DNA of 18,647 nucleotides from Candidatus Bathyarchaeota archaeon (lineage in GTDB: Archaea; Thermoproteota; Bathyarchaeia; RBG-16-48-13; GCA-020355125): positions 1-18,647 of the forward strand of contig JAOZHK010000088.1 in the NCBI GenBank assembly GCA_026014905.1. Reading direction: 5' to 3'. Each line of letters begins with the position of its first letter. The stretch's first letter is position 1. The position numbers and the translations under genes are program-made. Of this stretch, positions 1-6,841 are shown in pieces. The notes beneath the pieces are model-generated. The model was not told the DNA's origin and did no database searches. It saw nothing but the letters and a program-made list of their open reading frames with translations.

Positions 1-26
1 TCTATACCTCGTTACGTGCGCGGGGA

Positions 27-182
27 TTAGCTTCGAGAGATATCGTTACCACAAGTAAGACATGTGCCGGCTGTCAAGGCAGCGCGTCCACAGGCACTAC
101 AGAATGTCTGATGACATTCAGGACACATGTATAAATGAGAGGACGAATCTAGGGGATTGCCACAGGATGCACAGTACGCCAT
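27..182 (-). CDS. Small double zinc-ribbon protein (51 aa)
   Basis: A complete 51-codon ORF runs from ATG (182) to TAA (27-29). It has four C-x-x-C knuckles: Cys4/7, 20/23, 28/31 and 41/44. Together they could bind two zinc ions in a paired zinc-ribbon fold. Apart from the knuckles it has only short polar and hydrophobic linkers, with no signal peptide or membrane segment, so it should be cytoplasmic. Small two-zinc proteins of this layout, such as the haloarchaeal HVO_2753 type, are common in archaea; their roles are mostly regulatory or unknown. A GGTGA lies 4 nt before the ATG as a possible ribosome-binding site, and an archaeal promoter-like CTTAAA lies about 35-40 nt upstream. The next gene leftward is outside the window. 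The eight evenly paired cysteines make a chance ORF unlikely; the function is unknown. Confidence 0.85.
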   Translation of the reverse strand: MAYCASCGNPLDSSSHLYMCPECHQTFCSACGRAALTAGTCLTCGNDISRS

Positions 183-206
183 ACTATCACCGAAGGAAAC
201 GATAGC

Positions 207-228
207 GACGTTAAAGTTTAAGGTTTTC
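207..228 (-). promoter_or_regulatory. Putative archaeal promoter of the zinc-ribbon gene
   Basis: On the coding strand this reads GAAAACC then TTAAAC, followed by AACGTC. This fits a BRE plus TATA box about 35-40 nt before the ATG at 182, which would leave a very short leader. It is a looser match to the element upstream of the ADP-ribosylglycohydrolase-family and ThDP-enzyme genes, sharing GAA, CTTAAA and a downstream AACGTC. No start-site data are available. Confidence 0.45.
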
Positions 229-311
229 TGATGAACTGTGCGCTAGTTCCCATCGGTACCGTTTCTTTTTGGTTTTCATTGTCTCTAAATCGCATGCATA
301 ACATATTCCAT

Positions 312-325
312 TATGCGCGCGCGTA
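312..325. repeat. Alternating purine-pyrimidine CG tract 1
   Basis: Nine bases of strict GC alternation (315-323) sit inside a 14-base alternating pyrimidine-purine run. It belongs to a set of CG tracts placed in the spacers of this block. Such runs can adopt left-handed Z-DNA under negative supercoiling; the role here is not known. Confidence 0.75.
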
Positions 326-392
326 AGCAAGAGTGAGGGCCATGACCGTGAAGTCCTTTTTTTCGATACGAGCGAAGCCAGTTCTTAGTTGC

Positions 393-430
393 TTTGAACC
401 AGTCAATACATCACACAGTGGTGGTTCAAA
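393..430. repeat. Perfect 9-bp inverted repeat
   Basis: TTTGAACCA (393-401) and TGGTTCAAA (422-430) are exact reverse complements separated by 20 nt. This could be a dyad operator or an RNA hairpin in the 3' region of the dehydratase transcript. On that strand no U-run follows, so it does not look like an intrinsic terminator. Confidence 0.6.
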
Positions 431-546
431 CTTGATGGGAAAATATCAATCATTTACCCTAGGGTATCGGAGCGAAATACCGTCAGTTAGAGTTGATGTA
501 TCCGCAGGAGCTGATTTATCTGTTGGGCTAGTTGTCGTTGGATGGA

Positions 547-1710
547 TTATGGGTCTGGATCTATCGTGTTTTCTTCAATGTAATCCCAGTTAATCTTGTA
601 GCCCAAGCCCGGTTCCTGAGGGATTCGGACGAATCCCTGATCATCCATGGGGTCGCAGATTTCTTCAAGGTATGGTGGAGGTGTGTCGTACTGTAAACCG
701 GGGGCAAGGAGTCCTCTCTCGTAGTATTCGCAGGTGTCTTCACTGGTGGCTCCGAGTATTTGCAGGTTTCCAAATCCGCTCATATGGATTTCACATTTTA
801 TTCCGAATGCCTCACAGATAGATACCATCTTCTTGACTCCTGTGATACCTCCACGGAGGACGTCAATTCGTGACATATCGGAGGCTCCTCGCAGGATCCA
901 GTCTGCACGTGTGTATATGCTGCCTTCCGCGATTTCTGGAGCAAGGACAGGGATATCTAGTTCGTGACACAGTTTGATGTAGGGTGCAACTTGGTATTCT
1001 GACATCGGGTGTTCGTACCAGTAGAAGTTTAATCGTTCCAGCTCTCGTCCAACTTTGAGGGCTTCTTCATATGTCCGGTAGGTTCCCCAGGGATCGAAGC
1101 TTAGAGCCATGTCGTCTCCTACGCTGGCGCGAACTGCTCGGCAGATTTCAATATCCTGTGTAATATGTGAGGGGCGTCCGGGGGCGGGTTGTTTTGTGAT
1201 GGGATTGTAGAAGTAGTAGGGATGGATTTTGTAGTGGGTATAGCCTTGTTGTTGACACTGGACAGCAAATTGTGCATAATTCTCGACGGATCCCATGTTC
1301 AGATACGTACTGGCATACGCCTTGACTTGGTCCCTGCAGCTCCCCAGAAGTTTATAGACTGGGACATTGTAATATCGTGCTTGAAGGTCCCACAGGGCCA
1401 TATCTAGGACGCTAATCAGGTTTTCAGGAAATTTCGCGACCCACAACCAGTGCCAGAATTTTTCCCGATCGAATGCATCGTGATCGACTACCAAAGATTT
1501 GATACGGGTGGTCATCACTGCGATTTCATCATGCGTTAAACCATCTCCGTCACCATGACCATGTCCACCAAAATAATAACCTTCCGCGCCTGTGTCGGTG
1601 ATGACTTTTGTCAGTGTCTGGACAATGGTTCGTTCAGGCAACAGTTTTCCGTTTGCATATTCTACGCGCGAGATATGGAATGGAATGACTTGTACATCGG
1701 TGATTTTCAT
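547..1710 (-). CDS. Enolase-superfamily (mandelate racemase/muconate-lactonizing type) dehydratase
   Basis: This 387-residue protein is a TIM-barrel enzyme of the mandelate racemase branch. The N-terminal capping domain (about 1-125) ends in the typical LDMALWDLQAR helix. The barrel carries K161-x-H163 on strand 2, likely Mg ligands D206 (SFDPWG), E233 (WYEHP) and E259 (APE), and the D283/H309 dyad of this group. Members abstract a proton alpha to a carboxylate, and most act as sugar-acid dehydratases giving 2-keto-3-deoxy acids. His replaces the second lysine of the usual K-x-K, which may mark a distinct substrate or stereochemistry. The ATG at 1710 follows a strong GAGGAG six bases upstream. 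The gene is divergent from a DHDPS-like gene, a classic partner for the dehydration product. The family is clear; the substrate is not. Confidence 0.94.
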   Translation of the reverse strand: MKITDVQVIPFHISRVEYANGKLLPERTIVQTLTKVITDTGAEGYYFGGHGHGDGDGLTHDEIAVMTTRIKSLVVDHDAFDREKFWHWLWVAKFPENLISVLDMALWDLQARYYNVPVYKLLGSCRDQVKAYASTYLNMGSVENYAQFAVQCQQQGYTHYKIHPYYFYNPITKQPAPGRPSHITQDIEICRAVRASVGDDMALSFDPWGTYRTYEEALKVGRELERLNFYWYEHPMSEYQVAPYIKLCHELDIPVLAPEIAEGSIYTRADWILRGASDMSRIDVLRGGITGVKKMVSICEAFGIKCEIHMSGFGNLQILGATSEDTCEYYERGLLAPGLQYDTPPPYLEEICDPMDDQGFVRIPQEPGLGYKINWDYIEENTIDPDP

Positions 1711-1751
1711 ATCAGTCTCCTCATATCCTCACGTACATAATACTCTCTGCA

Positions 1752-1766
1752 GATAATATGATTTCC
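1752..1766 (-). promoter_or_regulatory. Putative archaeal promoter of the dehydratase gene
   Basis: On the coding strand GGAAATC is followed directly by an ATATTATC-like TATA box, 43-55 nt before the ATG at 1710. The GAAATC resembles the BRE-like half of the promoter-like elements before the ADP-ribosylglycohydrolase-family and ThDP-enzyme genes. Confidence 0.4.
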
Positions 1767-1802
1767 GGAGGTCTGAACATCGACATGTCACGGGAGCTTC
1801 GA

Positions 1803-1815
1803 GCGCGCGCGAGCG
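1803..1815. repeat. CG tract 2 in the divergent spacer
   Basis: A nine-base GC alternation (1803-1811) continues into further GAGC repeats. It sits almost exactly midway between the two divergent start codons (1710 and 1909), where it could influence supercoiling or bind a factor shared by both promoters. Confidence 0.75.
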
Positions 1816-1876
1816 AGCGTCAAGTGGATCATGGACCTAATGATGTGGATTTGTCAATATTGTGGCGTAAAGCTTT

Positions 1877-1890
1877 TAGCTAGCTAGCTA
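1877..1890. repeat. (TAGC)3 tetranucleotide repeat
   Basis: Three tandem TAGC units plus TA lie 19 nt before the start of the DHDPS-like gene. They form overlapping GCTAGC palindromes. Tetranucleotide repeats in leaders can vary in length by slippage, but three copies is short. Confidence 0.6.
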
Positions 1891-1908
1891 CGACGTTGAT
1901 CTAAGAGT

Positions 1909-2826
1909 GTGAGAAGAGTGAGCAATAGATTTCAGGGAATCTTTATTATTCCGTGCACTCCCTTTACGCGGACTGCAGGACTCCTCACTGTCGATGAAGC
2001 AAGTCTCCGAAACCTGGTGAACTATATCGTTGACGCAGGGGCTCATGGCATTGTGATGCCACAACTTGCGAGTGAATTTTACACCCTTTCTGAGAACGAA
2101 CGTCATCGAATCACCACTATCCTTGTTGAAGAAGTCAGGCACCGAATTCCAGTCATCATCGGCGTCCAAGCGGTCAATACCCCGTTAGCTGTCCGTTACG
2201 CCACATACGCATGTGATCAAGGTGCGGACGGTGTCATCGCCCTGCCCCCCTATTTGCCAACCGGAGGCGAGGAGCGAATCTTCAATTATTTTCAACATAT
2301 CTCAGATAACATTGAGATCCCTATCTTCATCCAGAACGGCGGTCCGCCGATGGGCAGTTCATTGACGCCGAAATTCATCGCTCACATGGTGAAAGAAATT
2401 CATCACGTAAAATATGTGAAAGAAGAAGTGATGCCCACAACATACTCCATCACCGCGGATCTAAAAGCCTGCGGTGACATGATTCATGGAGTCTTTGGAG
2501 GCTTTGGTGGCCGCTATCTTCTTGAAGAATTAACTCGAGGTGCTGTTGGAAACATGCCAACCTGTGAATATACCGAGATTGTTGTCAAAATATATCATCA
2601 TTTTATACGCGGTGAACTGGAACAAGCTCGAGAACTCCACAAGGACCTGATGGCTCTCCAAAGCATTAACCGCTTCGGCCTTAATGCTGTAAAAGAAGTC
2701 TTACGGCGACGCGGTATCTTCCAAACCAATGATACCCGTATTCCCAGTAAACCTCTGGATCAGAACGACCATCAAGAAATCGATCAGAATCTGGACAGAG
2801 CACATCACCATTTACTCACGCGTTAG
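1909..2826 (+). CDS. DHDPS/N-acetylneuraminate lyase-family aldolase or dehydratase
   Basis: This 305-residue class I aldolase-fold enzyme starts with the typical FQGIFIIPCTPF strand. The Schiff-base lysine is K171 in YVKEE, matching the IKE motif of DapA. Members cleave or dehydrate 2-keto acids, with pyruvate as a frequent product. Two DapA signatures are altered. The GTTGE turn is QLASE (52-56), and the YNVP segment, whose tyrosine relays protons, reads QNGGP (142-146). True dihydrodipicolinate synthase is therefore unlikely, and a sugar-acid enzyme (2-keto-3-deoxy acid aldolase or dehydratase) fits better beside the divergent dehydratase. The start is GTG 1909, or GTG 1918, which fits the family N terminus equally well; neither has a clear ribosome-binding site. 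The last 25 residues form a polar, His-rich tail. Confidence 0.92.
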   Translation: MRRVSNRFQGIFIIPCTPFTRTAGLLTVDEASLRNLVNYIVDAGAHGIVMPQLASEFYTLSENERHRITTILVEEVRHRIPVIIGVQAVNTPLAVRYATYACDQGADGVIALPPYLPTGGEERIFNYFQHISDNIEIPIFIQNGGPPMGSSLTPKFIAHMVKEIHHVKYVKEEVMPTTYSITADLKACGDMIHGVFGGFGGRYLLEELTRGAVGNMPTCEYTEIVVKIYHHFIRGELEQARELHKDLMALQSINRFGLNAVKEVLRRRGIFQTNDTRIPSKPLDQNDHQEIDQNLDRAHHHLLTR

Positions 2827-2842
2827 CTCGACCTGTTTGGCT

Positions 2843-2854
2843 ACGCGCGCGCGA
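2843..2854. repeat. CG tract 3 between convergent genes
   Basis: Ten bases of CG alternation (2844-2853), flanked by A on both sides, fill most of the 33-nt gap between two convergent stop codons. Its position at 3' ends argues against a purely promoter role for these tracts. Confidence 0.75.
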
Positions 2855-2859
2855 TTGAG

Positions 2860-4359
2860 CTACGGGCTTACCGGTTGGTCATCGTAGATGATCGCATGTG
2901 ATAAGCGGATATGCGCGTGATTCGATGGATTCAGCACTGTTAGCTGAATGGTATGAGTGCCCCTGGGTAGTTGATATTTCCAGAACGGGATATACTTCCG
3001 TGTTATATCATTTGTTGGTAACTTGGTCGTTTGAATCAAAACGCCATCAATAGACATCTCTACTTCAAATGTATAATCTGCTCTACTACTTCTCTTATCA
3101 TCGACTTCTGCCACGCCATTGATTGCAAACCCGATCCCATCAAACGTGATGGCCACCTCATCCCTTAATTCCATGTTTAATTCTCTCCGCTCACGAGGAT
3201 AATGGCCTGCAAATCCCACTTCCAGTCGAACCGGTCTGGGCTGTTGTACATTAATCGAGACTTTATCATCATCAACCATGCCTCCATTTTTTTTGATCAC
3301 TTCCAGTGCTTGACGATAGGACATTTCATAGACGCGGTTAAGAGAAATCGAGGTATATTTGAAAGGTATGGGTTCTACTTCGGTTAGTCCTTGTTTCCAA
3401 TACTCTGGAATATGTTGGTACCCGAGCATTGTCCCAAGGATCCCTCCGGCGTTCGCTGGATTACAGTCAGAATCATCTCCGCAGCGTGTACTGATGTCGA
3501 TTGTTTTTCCGAACTCCTTGTTTCCATACAGTAATCCCATGAGGATCCATGCGGAGTTGATTTTTGCATCGATGTTAAATTCGTTCAAAACGCCGCGTGG
3601 GCACCCGATGTCGTTGTTCCACGTATCATGTACGTGTTGCCAGGTCAATTTCCAATTATCTGGATATTTGTTATGCCAATGAATGACATCTTGCATGCAT
3701 TGCGCGTATTGGCTTGTAGCTGGAATCGTTTTTAATGCTTTTTCCACGACATAGTGGATATCATCGGAAATGAATGCTAGGGAATACATAGCGGCCACAT
3801 ACACTCCACCGTACCAGCCATCACCGTAGTTCATGATATGCCCGATTTTATCGCATATCTCTGCTGCTGTGTTGACCATGCCGGGGCTCATTAGTCCGGC
3901 AAAGTCTGCTTCAATTTGAAAATCGATGTCCTCGGCGCAGGGGTTATTAAGCCAATGCCCGGACTCTGGAGGCATGATTCCATGTAAAATGTTGTATCGG
4001 GCACATTGATTGGCATGCCACAGCATATACTCCGCATAGGCAAATGCCTTCGCAAAAGACTGTGCGGGGGCATCCAACCCTTCCTGTTCAAAGACTTCGA
4101 CGAAGGTTAAATCCATGTAGATATCGTCGTATAATCCTGGTCTCTTGTCGTATGTCTCTTTCAAATACCCTTTATACCAAGGAATTTCGTAGTCATCAGG
4201 AATCATCCGGCTTCTGAAACGGAATTCTGTTGGGCCCCCGTACGTACACGCAATGGTCTGTCCTGCCCACCCTCCTTTAATTTTGTCATGCAAAACTTCG
4301 CGTGACAGTTCTTTCAGAGCGGGGGGCGTATCAGACGCGCTTGCACGAATTTCACTCAC
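2860..4359 (-). CDS. ADP-ribosylglycohydrolase-family protein with C-terminal beta domain
   Basis: A 499-residue protein. Residues about 20-360 form the all-helical ADP-ribosylglycohydrolase fold: a glycine-rich GGWAGQ near 29-34, an acidic YDDIYMD (77-83), and the metal-binding GDDSDCNPANAGG (294-306), which corresponds to the family's GDTDT-type motif. Residues about 370-499 look like a beta-sandwich resembling carbohydrate-binding modules. The fold hydrolyses glycosidic bonds at a ribosyl or similar C1 using paired Mg ions. In catabolic clusters such members are more likely sugar or nucleoside-glycoside hydrolases than de-ADP-ribosylating enzymes; that is inference. There is no signal peptide, so it should act in the cytoplasm. 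The GTG start at 4359 has a weak AAGGT about 8-9 nt upstream. It converges on the DHDPS-like gene and diverges from the LarA-like gene. Confidence 0.9.
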   Translation of the reverse strand: MSEIRASASDTPPALKELSREVLHDKIKGGWAGQTIACTYGGPTEFRFRSRMIPDDYEIPWYKGYLKETYDKRPGLYDDIYMDLTFVEVFEQEGLDAPAQSFAKAFAYAEYMLWHANQCARYNILHGIMPPESGHWLNNPCAEDIDFQIEADFAGLMSPGMVNTAAEICDKIGHIMNYGDGWYGGVYVAAMYSLAFISDDIHYVVEKALKTIPATSQYAQCMQDVIHWHNKYPDNWKLTWQHVHDTWNNDIGCPRGVLNEFNIDAKINSAWILMGLLYGNKEFGKTIDISTRCGDDSDCNPANAGGILGTMLGYQHIPEYWKQGLTEVEPIPFKYTSISLNRVYEMSYRQALEVIKKNGGMVDDDKVSINVQQPRPVRLEVGFAGHYPRERRELNMELRDEVAITFDGIGFAINGVAEVDDKRSSRADYTFEVEMSIDGVLIQTTKLPTNDITRKYIPFWKYQLPRGTHTIQLTVLNPSNHAHIRLSHAIIYDDQPVSP

Positions 4360-4385
4360 AACAATCTACCTTAACAGAACAATAA

Positions 4386-4413
4386 GACGTTCTGAGATTT
4401 AAGACTTCAAACA
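4386..4413 (-). promoter_or_regulatory. Promoter-like repeat, copy A (upstream of the ADP-ribosylglycohydrolase-family gene)
   Basis: On the coding strand TTGAAGT is followed by CTTAAATC and then AACGTC, 27-54 nt before the GTG start. It matches copy B at 8544-8572 at 25 of 28 aligned bases with one single-base gap. The order BRE-like GAAGT, TATA-like CTTAAA and downstream AACGTC fits an archaeal promoter shared by two genes. Confidence 0.6.
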
Positions 4414-4427
4414 GCTCATTATTTAAA

Positions 4428-4439
4428 ATACGCGCGCTG
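4428..4439. repeat. CG tract 4
   Basis: Seven bases of CG alternation (4431-4437) directly follow an A/T-rich TTTAAAATA stretch. It lies 14 nt beyond promoter copy A, in the divergent spacer between the ADP-ribosylglycohydrolase-family and LarA-like genes. It is shorter than the other tracts. Confidence 0.55.
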
Positions 4440-4546
4440 CCGTGTTCTCAGGCATCGTTAGCCAATCATCAAGTAAGACTTCAGCCGACTCCAAGGCCTC
4501 GACGTGGTGGTGTTGGAGGATGTTCTAGAGCAGCATGCTATGATCT

Positions 4547-4560
4547 CGCGCGCGCGTGCA
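4547..4560. repeat. CG tract 5, containing the LarA-like start codon
   Basis: Ten bases of CG alternation (4547-4556) extend as GTGCA to give 14 alternating bases. The GTG at 4556-4558 is the first possible start of the LarA-like gene, so the tract occupies the place where a ribosome-binding site would normally lie. Confidence 0.75.
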
Positions 4561-5800
4561 AATAGGTGTAAACGTCAACGAATTCTTTGGCGACCAGACT
4601 ATTCAACTCGACTTCCCTGACCTATGGGACGTGACGGAGGTTAAGATGGCGGGTCACGACACGCCACCATTGACGGACAACCAAATCCACGATGCCTTTA
4701 CTCATCCCCTTGGCACCAGAACCATCAGCGAACTCTCCCATGGGAAACGAGGGAAAATCGTGATCACGGTTGATGACTTAACGCGGCCTACACCTGCATA
4801 CCGCGTTCTGCCCTTTATCCTAAAGGAGTTGAAAGCGTCTGGCATCACTGATGATCAAATACTCATTATCGGAGCCATTGGTACCCATCACCCCATGAAT
4901 CTCCACGACTTCACCTTGAAAGTGGGACCCGAGGTCATCGCGAAGTACGATGTGGTGAACCATAATCCATTCGAGCACTTCACAGAGCTGGGTAAAACCA
5001 GTTACGGGACACCCCTCAAAATTAATCACGAGTTCGTGAATGCGGACGTCAAGATCGTCATCTGCGGGGTGAAGAAGCATAATTTTGGAGGCGCAGGGGG
5101 ATCAGGTAAAGCCGTTATTCCCGGCGTCGCGTCAATTGACACCATCGCCTGGAACCACAATGTTATCCCACACCCCGATAACGATGAAACAGCCAACTAT
5201 ACGTGGAAGATCAAAGGCAATATCCCCCGAGCGGATATGCAGGAAGCCGCGCGGATTGCTGGAGTCGATGTGACCGTCAACTGCACGTACAACCATCACC
5301 GAGGATTAATAGGACTCCACGTTGGAGATGTTGACGATGCCTGGCATGATGCGGTCAAATTCTGTTATCAGATGCATTCAGCCACACAGCCCTCACATAA
5401 GGCTGACGTCGTCGTTGTCAATGCCTATCCCATCGCGAATCAAGGCATCGATTGGACGGGGGCTAGAGCTTCCCTCAAGGAAGGAGGCAGTGCCATCGCC
5501 ATATCCCAACATCCATGGGGATTTGCCGCAGTTCATTATCATGAAGAGCGCAATTGGTGGTGGGCTCGTCTTCAAGGCTACCCCCACAGACCGTGGCCTG
5601 TTCCCCAAGCCGAACACGTCACGGTATATACCACCCAGGTGACCAAGAAAGAGAAGTTACAGTACAGTGACAAGGTCGAATGGGTGACCCGCTGGCCTGA
5701 GATTATTAAGGGACTCAACGCCCACGGTACTGGGACCTCAGCGTTGGTGTATCATAACAAACTTCAATTCAATCCCGCGGAAGCACCATTAATTCTATGA
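4556..5800 (+). CDS. LarA-family nickel-pincer hydroxy-acid racemase/epimerase homologue
   Basis: A 414-residue member of the lactate racemase LarA superfamily (DUF2088). The residues used by LarA to bind the nickel-pincer nucleotide and substrate are all recognisable: D73-D-L-T-R77 in VDDLTRP, GTHHP (109-113), H175 in KKHNFGG, the cofactor-anchoring K185 in GGSGKAVIPG, and H201 as candidate nickel ligand. Members racemise or epimerise carbon 2 of 2-hydroxy acids by hydride transfer. Homologues act on lactate, malate and aldonates. Beside a sugar-acid dehydratase, C2 epimerisation of an aldonate is the best guess. Cofactor genes (larB, larC, larE) are not in the window. The in-frame TGA at 4541 forces the start at GTG 4556, inside a CG tract with no ribosome-binding site, so a leaderless message or a later start is possible. 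Confidence 0.92.
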   Translation: MQIGVNVNEFFGDQTIQLDFPDLWDVTEVKMAGHDTPPLTDNQIHDAFTHPLGTRTISELSHGKRGKIVITVDDLTRPTPAYRVLPFILKELKASGITDDQILIIGAIGTHHPMNLHDFTLKVGPEVIAKYDVVNHNPFEHFTELGKTSYGTPLKINHEFVNADVKIVICGVKKHNFGGAGGSGKAVIPGVASIDTIAWNHNVIPHPDNDETANYTWKIKGNIPRADMQEAARIAGVDVTVNCTYNHHRGLIGLHVGDVDDAWHDAVKFCYQMHSATQPSHKADVVVVNAYPIANQGIDWTGARASLKEGGSAIAISQHPWGFAAVHYHEERNWWWARLQGYPHRPWPVPQAEHVTVYTTQVTKKEKLQYSDKVEWVTRWPEIIKGLNAHGTGTSALVYHNKLQFNPAEAPLIL

Positions 5801-5859
5801 TTACGTATGGATCAGTGCTCTACTCCATCTCACGAGCTCGCGTACTGCTGAACGACAGT

Positions 5860-5874
5860 TACATATACGTGCAC
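5860..5874. repeat. Mixed alternating pyrimidine-purine run
   Basis: Fifteen bases alternate strictly between pyrimidine and purine in the spacer between the LarA-like and aldo/keto reductase genes, including ATATACGTGCAC. It is not a pure CG tract, but it keeps the alternating character seen in the neighbouring spacers. Confidence 0.45.
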
Positions 5875-5935
5875 AATCATAGAAGTGGTTAACGATTAGA
5901 GAATGTATCTGTTAAATTGAATGGAGTGCGATGTA

Positions 5936-6841
5936 ATGGAAAAACGAATGTTTGGTGCGAGAGGTGATCAGGTGACAGTTCTGGGGTATGGCGCCATGGA
6001 ATTACGTCACGTCACGGACGCGCAAGGTGAGCAACTGCTCAATGCGGTGTTGGATGCTGGTATTAATTATATTGATACATCACCGGATTATGGTCCAAGT
6101 GAGGATATGATTGGGAATTATATCTCTCACCGACGCAGCGAATATTTTCTGGCCACCAAGTGTGGATGTGATATCCCCCCATCCGGTAACCCCGCCGTCC
6201 AACGGCGCCATGTATACACAGGACAGCAGCTGCGACACAATATCGAACACAGTCTGAAACGCTTGAAGACGGATTATGTGGATGTCTGGCAACTACATAA
6301 TCCCTATCCCGAACAGCTTCTGAATACGGATGTGTTGGAGACCATGCGCCAGGTCAAAGAGTCGGGGCAAGTTCGGCATGTTGCGGTGAGTATGTCGGGT
6401 GCTGCCCAAGGTTATGGCTACGTGCAACTCCGCGACTATTTACAACCCGAATGGTCCGCTTTCGACGCGATGCAAGTGTGGTATTCCGCCTTGGTTCGGC
6501 ATAGTGAGCACGCGATCACAGAAGCTGCTACGAACGGGGTGGGGACGATCATCCGTGGGGCGACGCGGCGCGTTGATCCCTATACCGGTTTGGCGGACGC
6601 GTGTACACAACTGGGGTTAGATGAGTTCCGTGACGCTGATGAAACGGCGGCGCAGTTTCTCTTGCGGTTCGTGATTACGCATCCGGATGTGCACACGATT
6701 ATTGTGGGGACGAAGAACCTGGATCACTTAGCGGAGAACGTATCGGCTGCGCAGCGTGGTGCCTTGTCGGACGATGTGTACCAGCAAGTCCTCTCCCGGT
6801 TGTCCTCCGCGGGTATTACACCTGGTGTATCGGATCGTTAG
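5936..6841 (+). CDS. Aldo/keto reductase
   Basis: A 301-residue NADPH-type aldo/keto reductase with the full catalytic tetrad: D47 and Y52 (YIDTSPDYG), K75 (ATKCG) and H121 (WQLHNP). The (beta/alpha)8 barrel runs through VAVSMSG and IIVGTKN near the C terminus, the latter being the usual cofactor-binding end. Such enzymes reduce aldehydes and ketones or oxidise sugars at the anomeric carbon. Here it could make the lactone or acid feeding the pathway, or reduce the aldehyde product. I chose ATG 5936 because GGAG lies 9 nt upstream; an in-frame ATG at 5921 would add five residues and lacks such a site. The stop overlaps that of the convergent ThDP enzyme. The family is certain; substrate unknown. 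Confidence 0.93.
   Translation: MEKRMFGARGDQVTVLGYGAMELRHVTDAQGEQLLNAVLDAGINYIDTSPDYGPSEDMIGNYISHRRSEYFLATKCGCDIPPSGNPAVQRRHVYTGQQLRHNIEHSLKRLKTDYVDVWQLHNPYPEQLLNTDVLETMRQVKESGQVRHVAVSMSGAAQGYGYVQLRDYLQPEWSAFDAMQVWYSALVRHSEHAITEAATNGVGTIIRGATRRVDPYTGLADACTQLGLDEFRDADETAAQFLLRFVITHPDVHTIIVGTKNLDHLAENVSAAQRGALSDDVYQQVLSRLSSAGITPGVSDR

Larger units (their letters stand above)
183..546. other. Gene-poor spacer between zinc-ribbon and dehydratase genes
   Basis: No convincing gene is seen here. The spacer holds the promoter-like element of the zinc-ribbon gene, a CG tract (312-325), a T7 run on the plus strand (357-363) and a 9-bp inverted repeat (393-430). An 86-codon plus-strand ORF from GTG 333 runs into the end of the dehydratase gene. 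Its composition is not protein-like, and I treat it as noise. Confidence 0.6.

Noticed and set aside
333..593. 86-codon plus-strand ORF after CG tract 1
   Set aside because: It overlaps the end of the dehydratase gene, has no recognisable motif or proper ribosome site, and its composition looks like translated noise.
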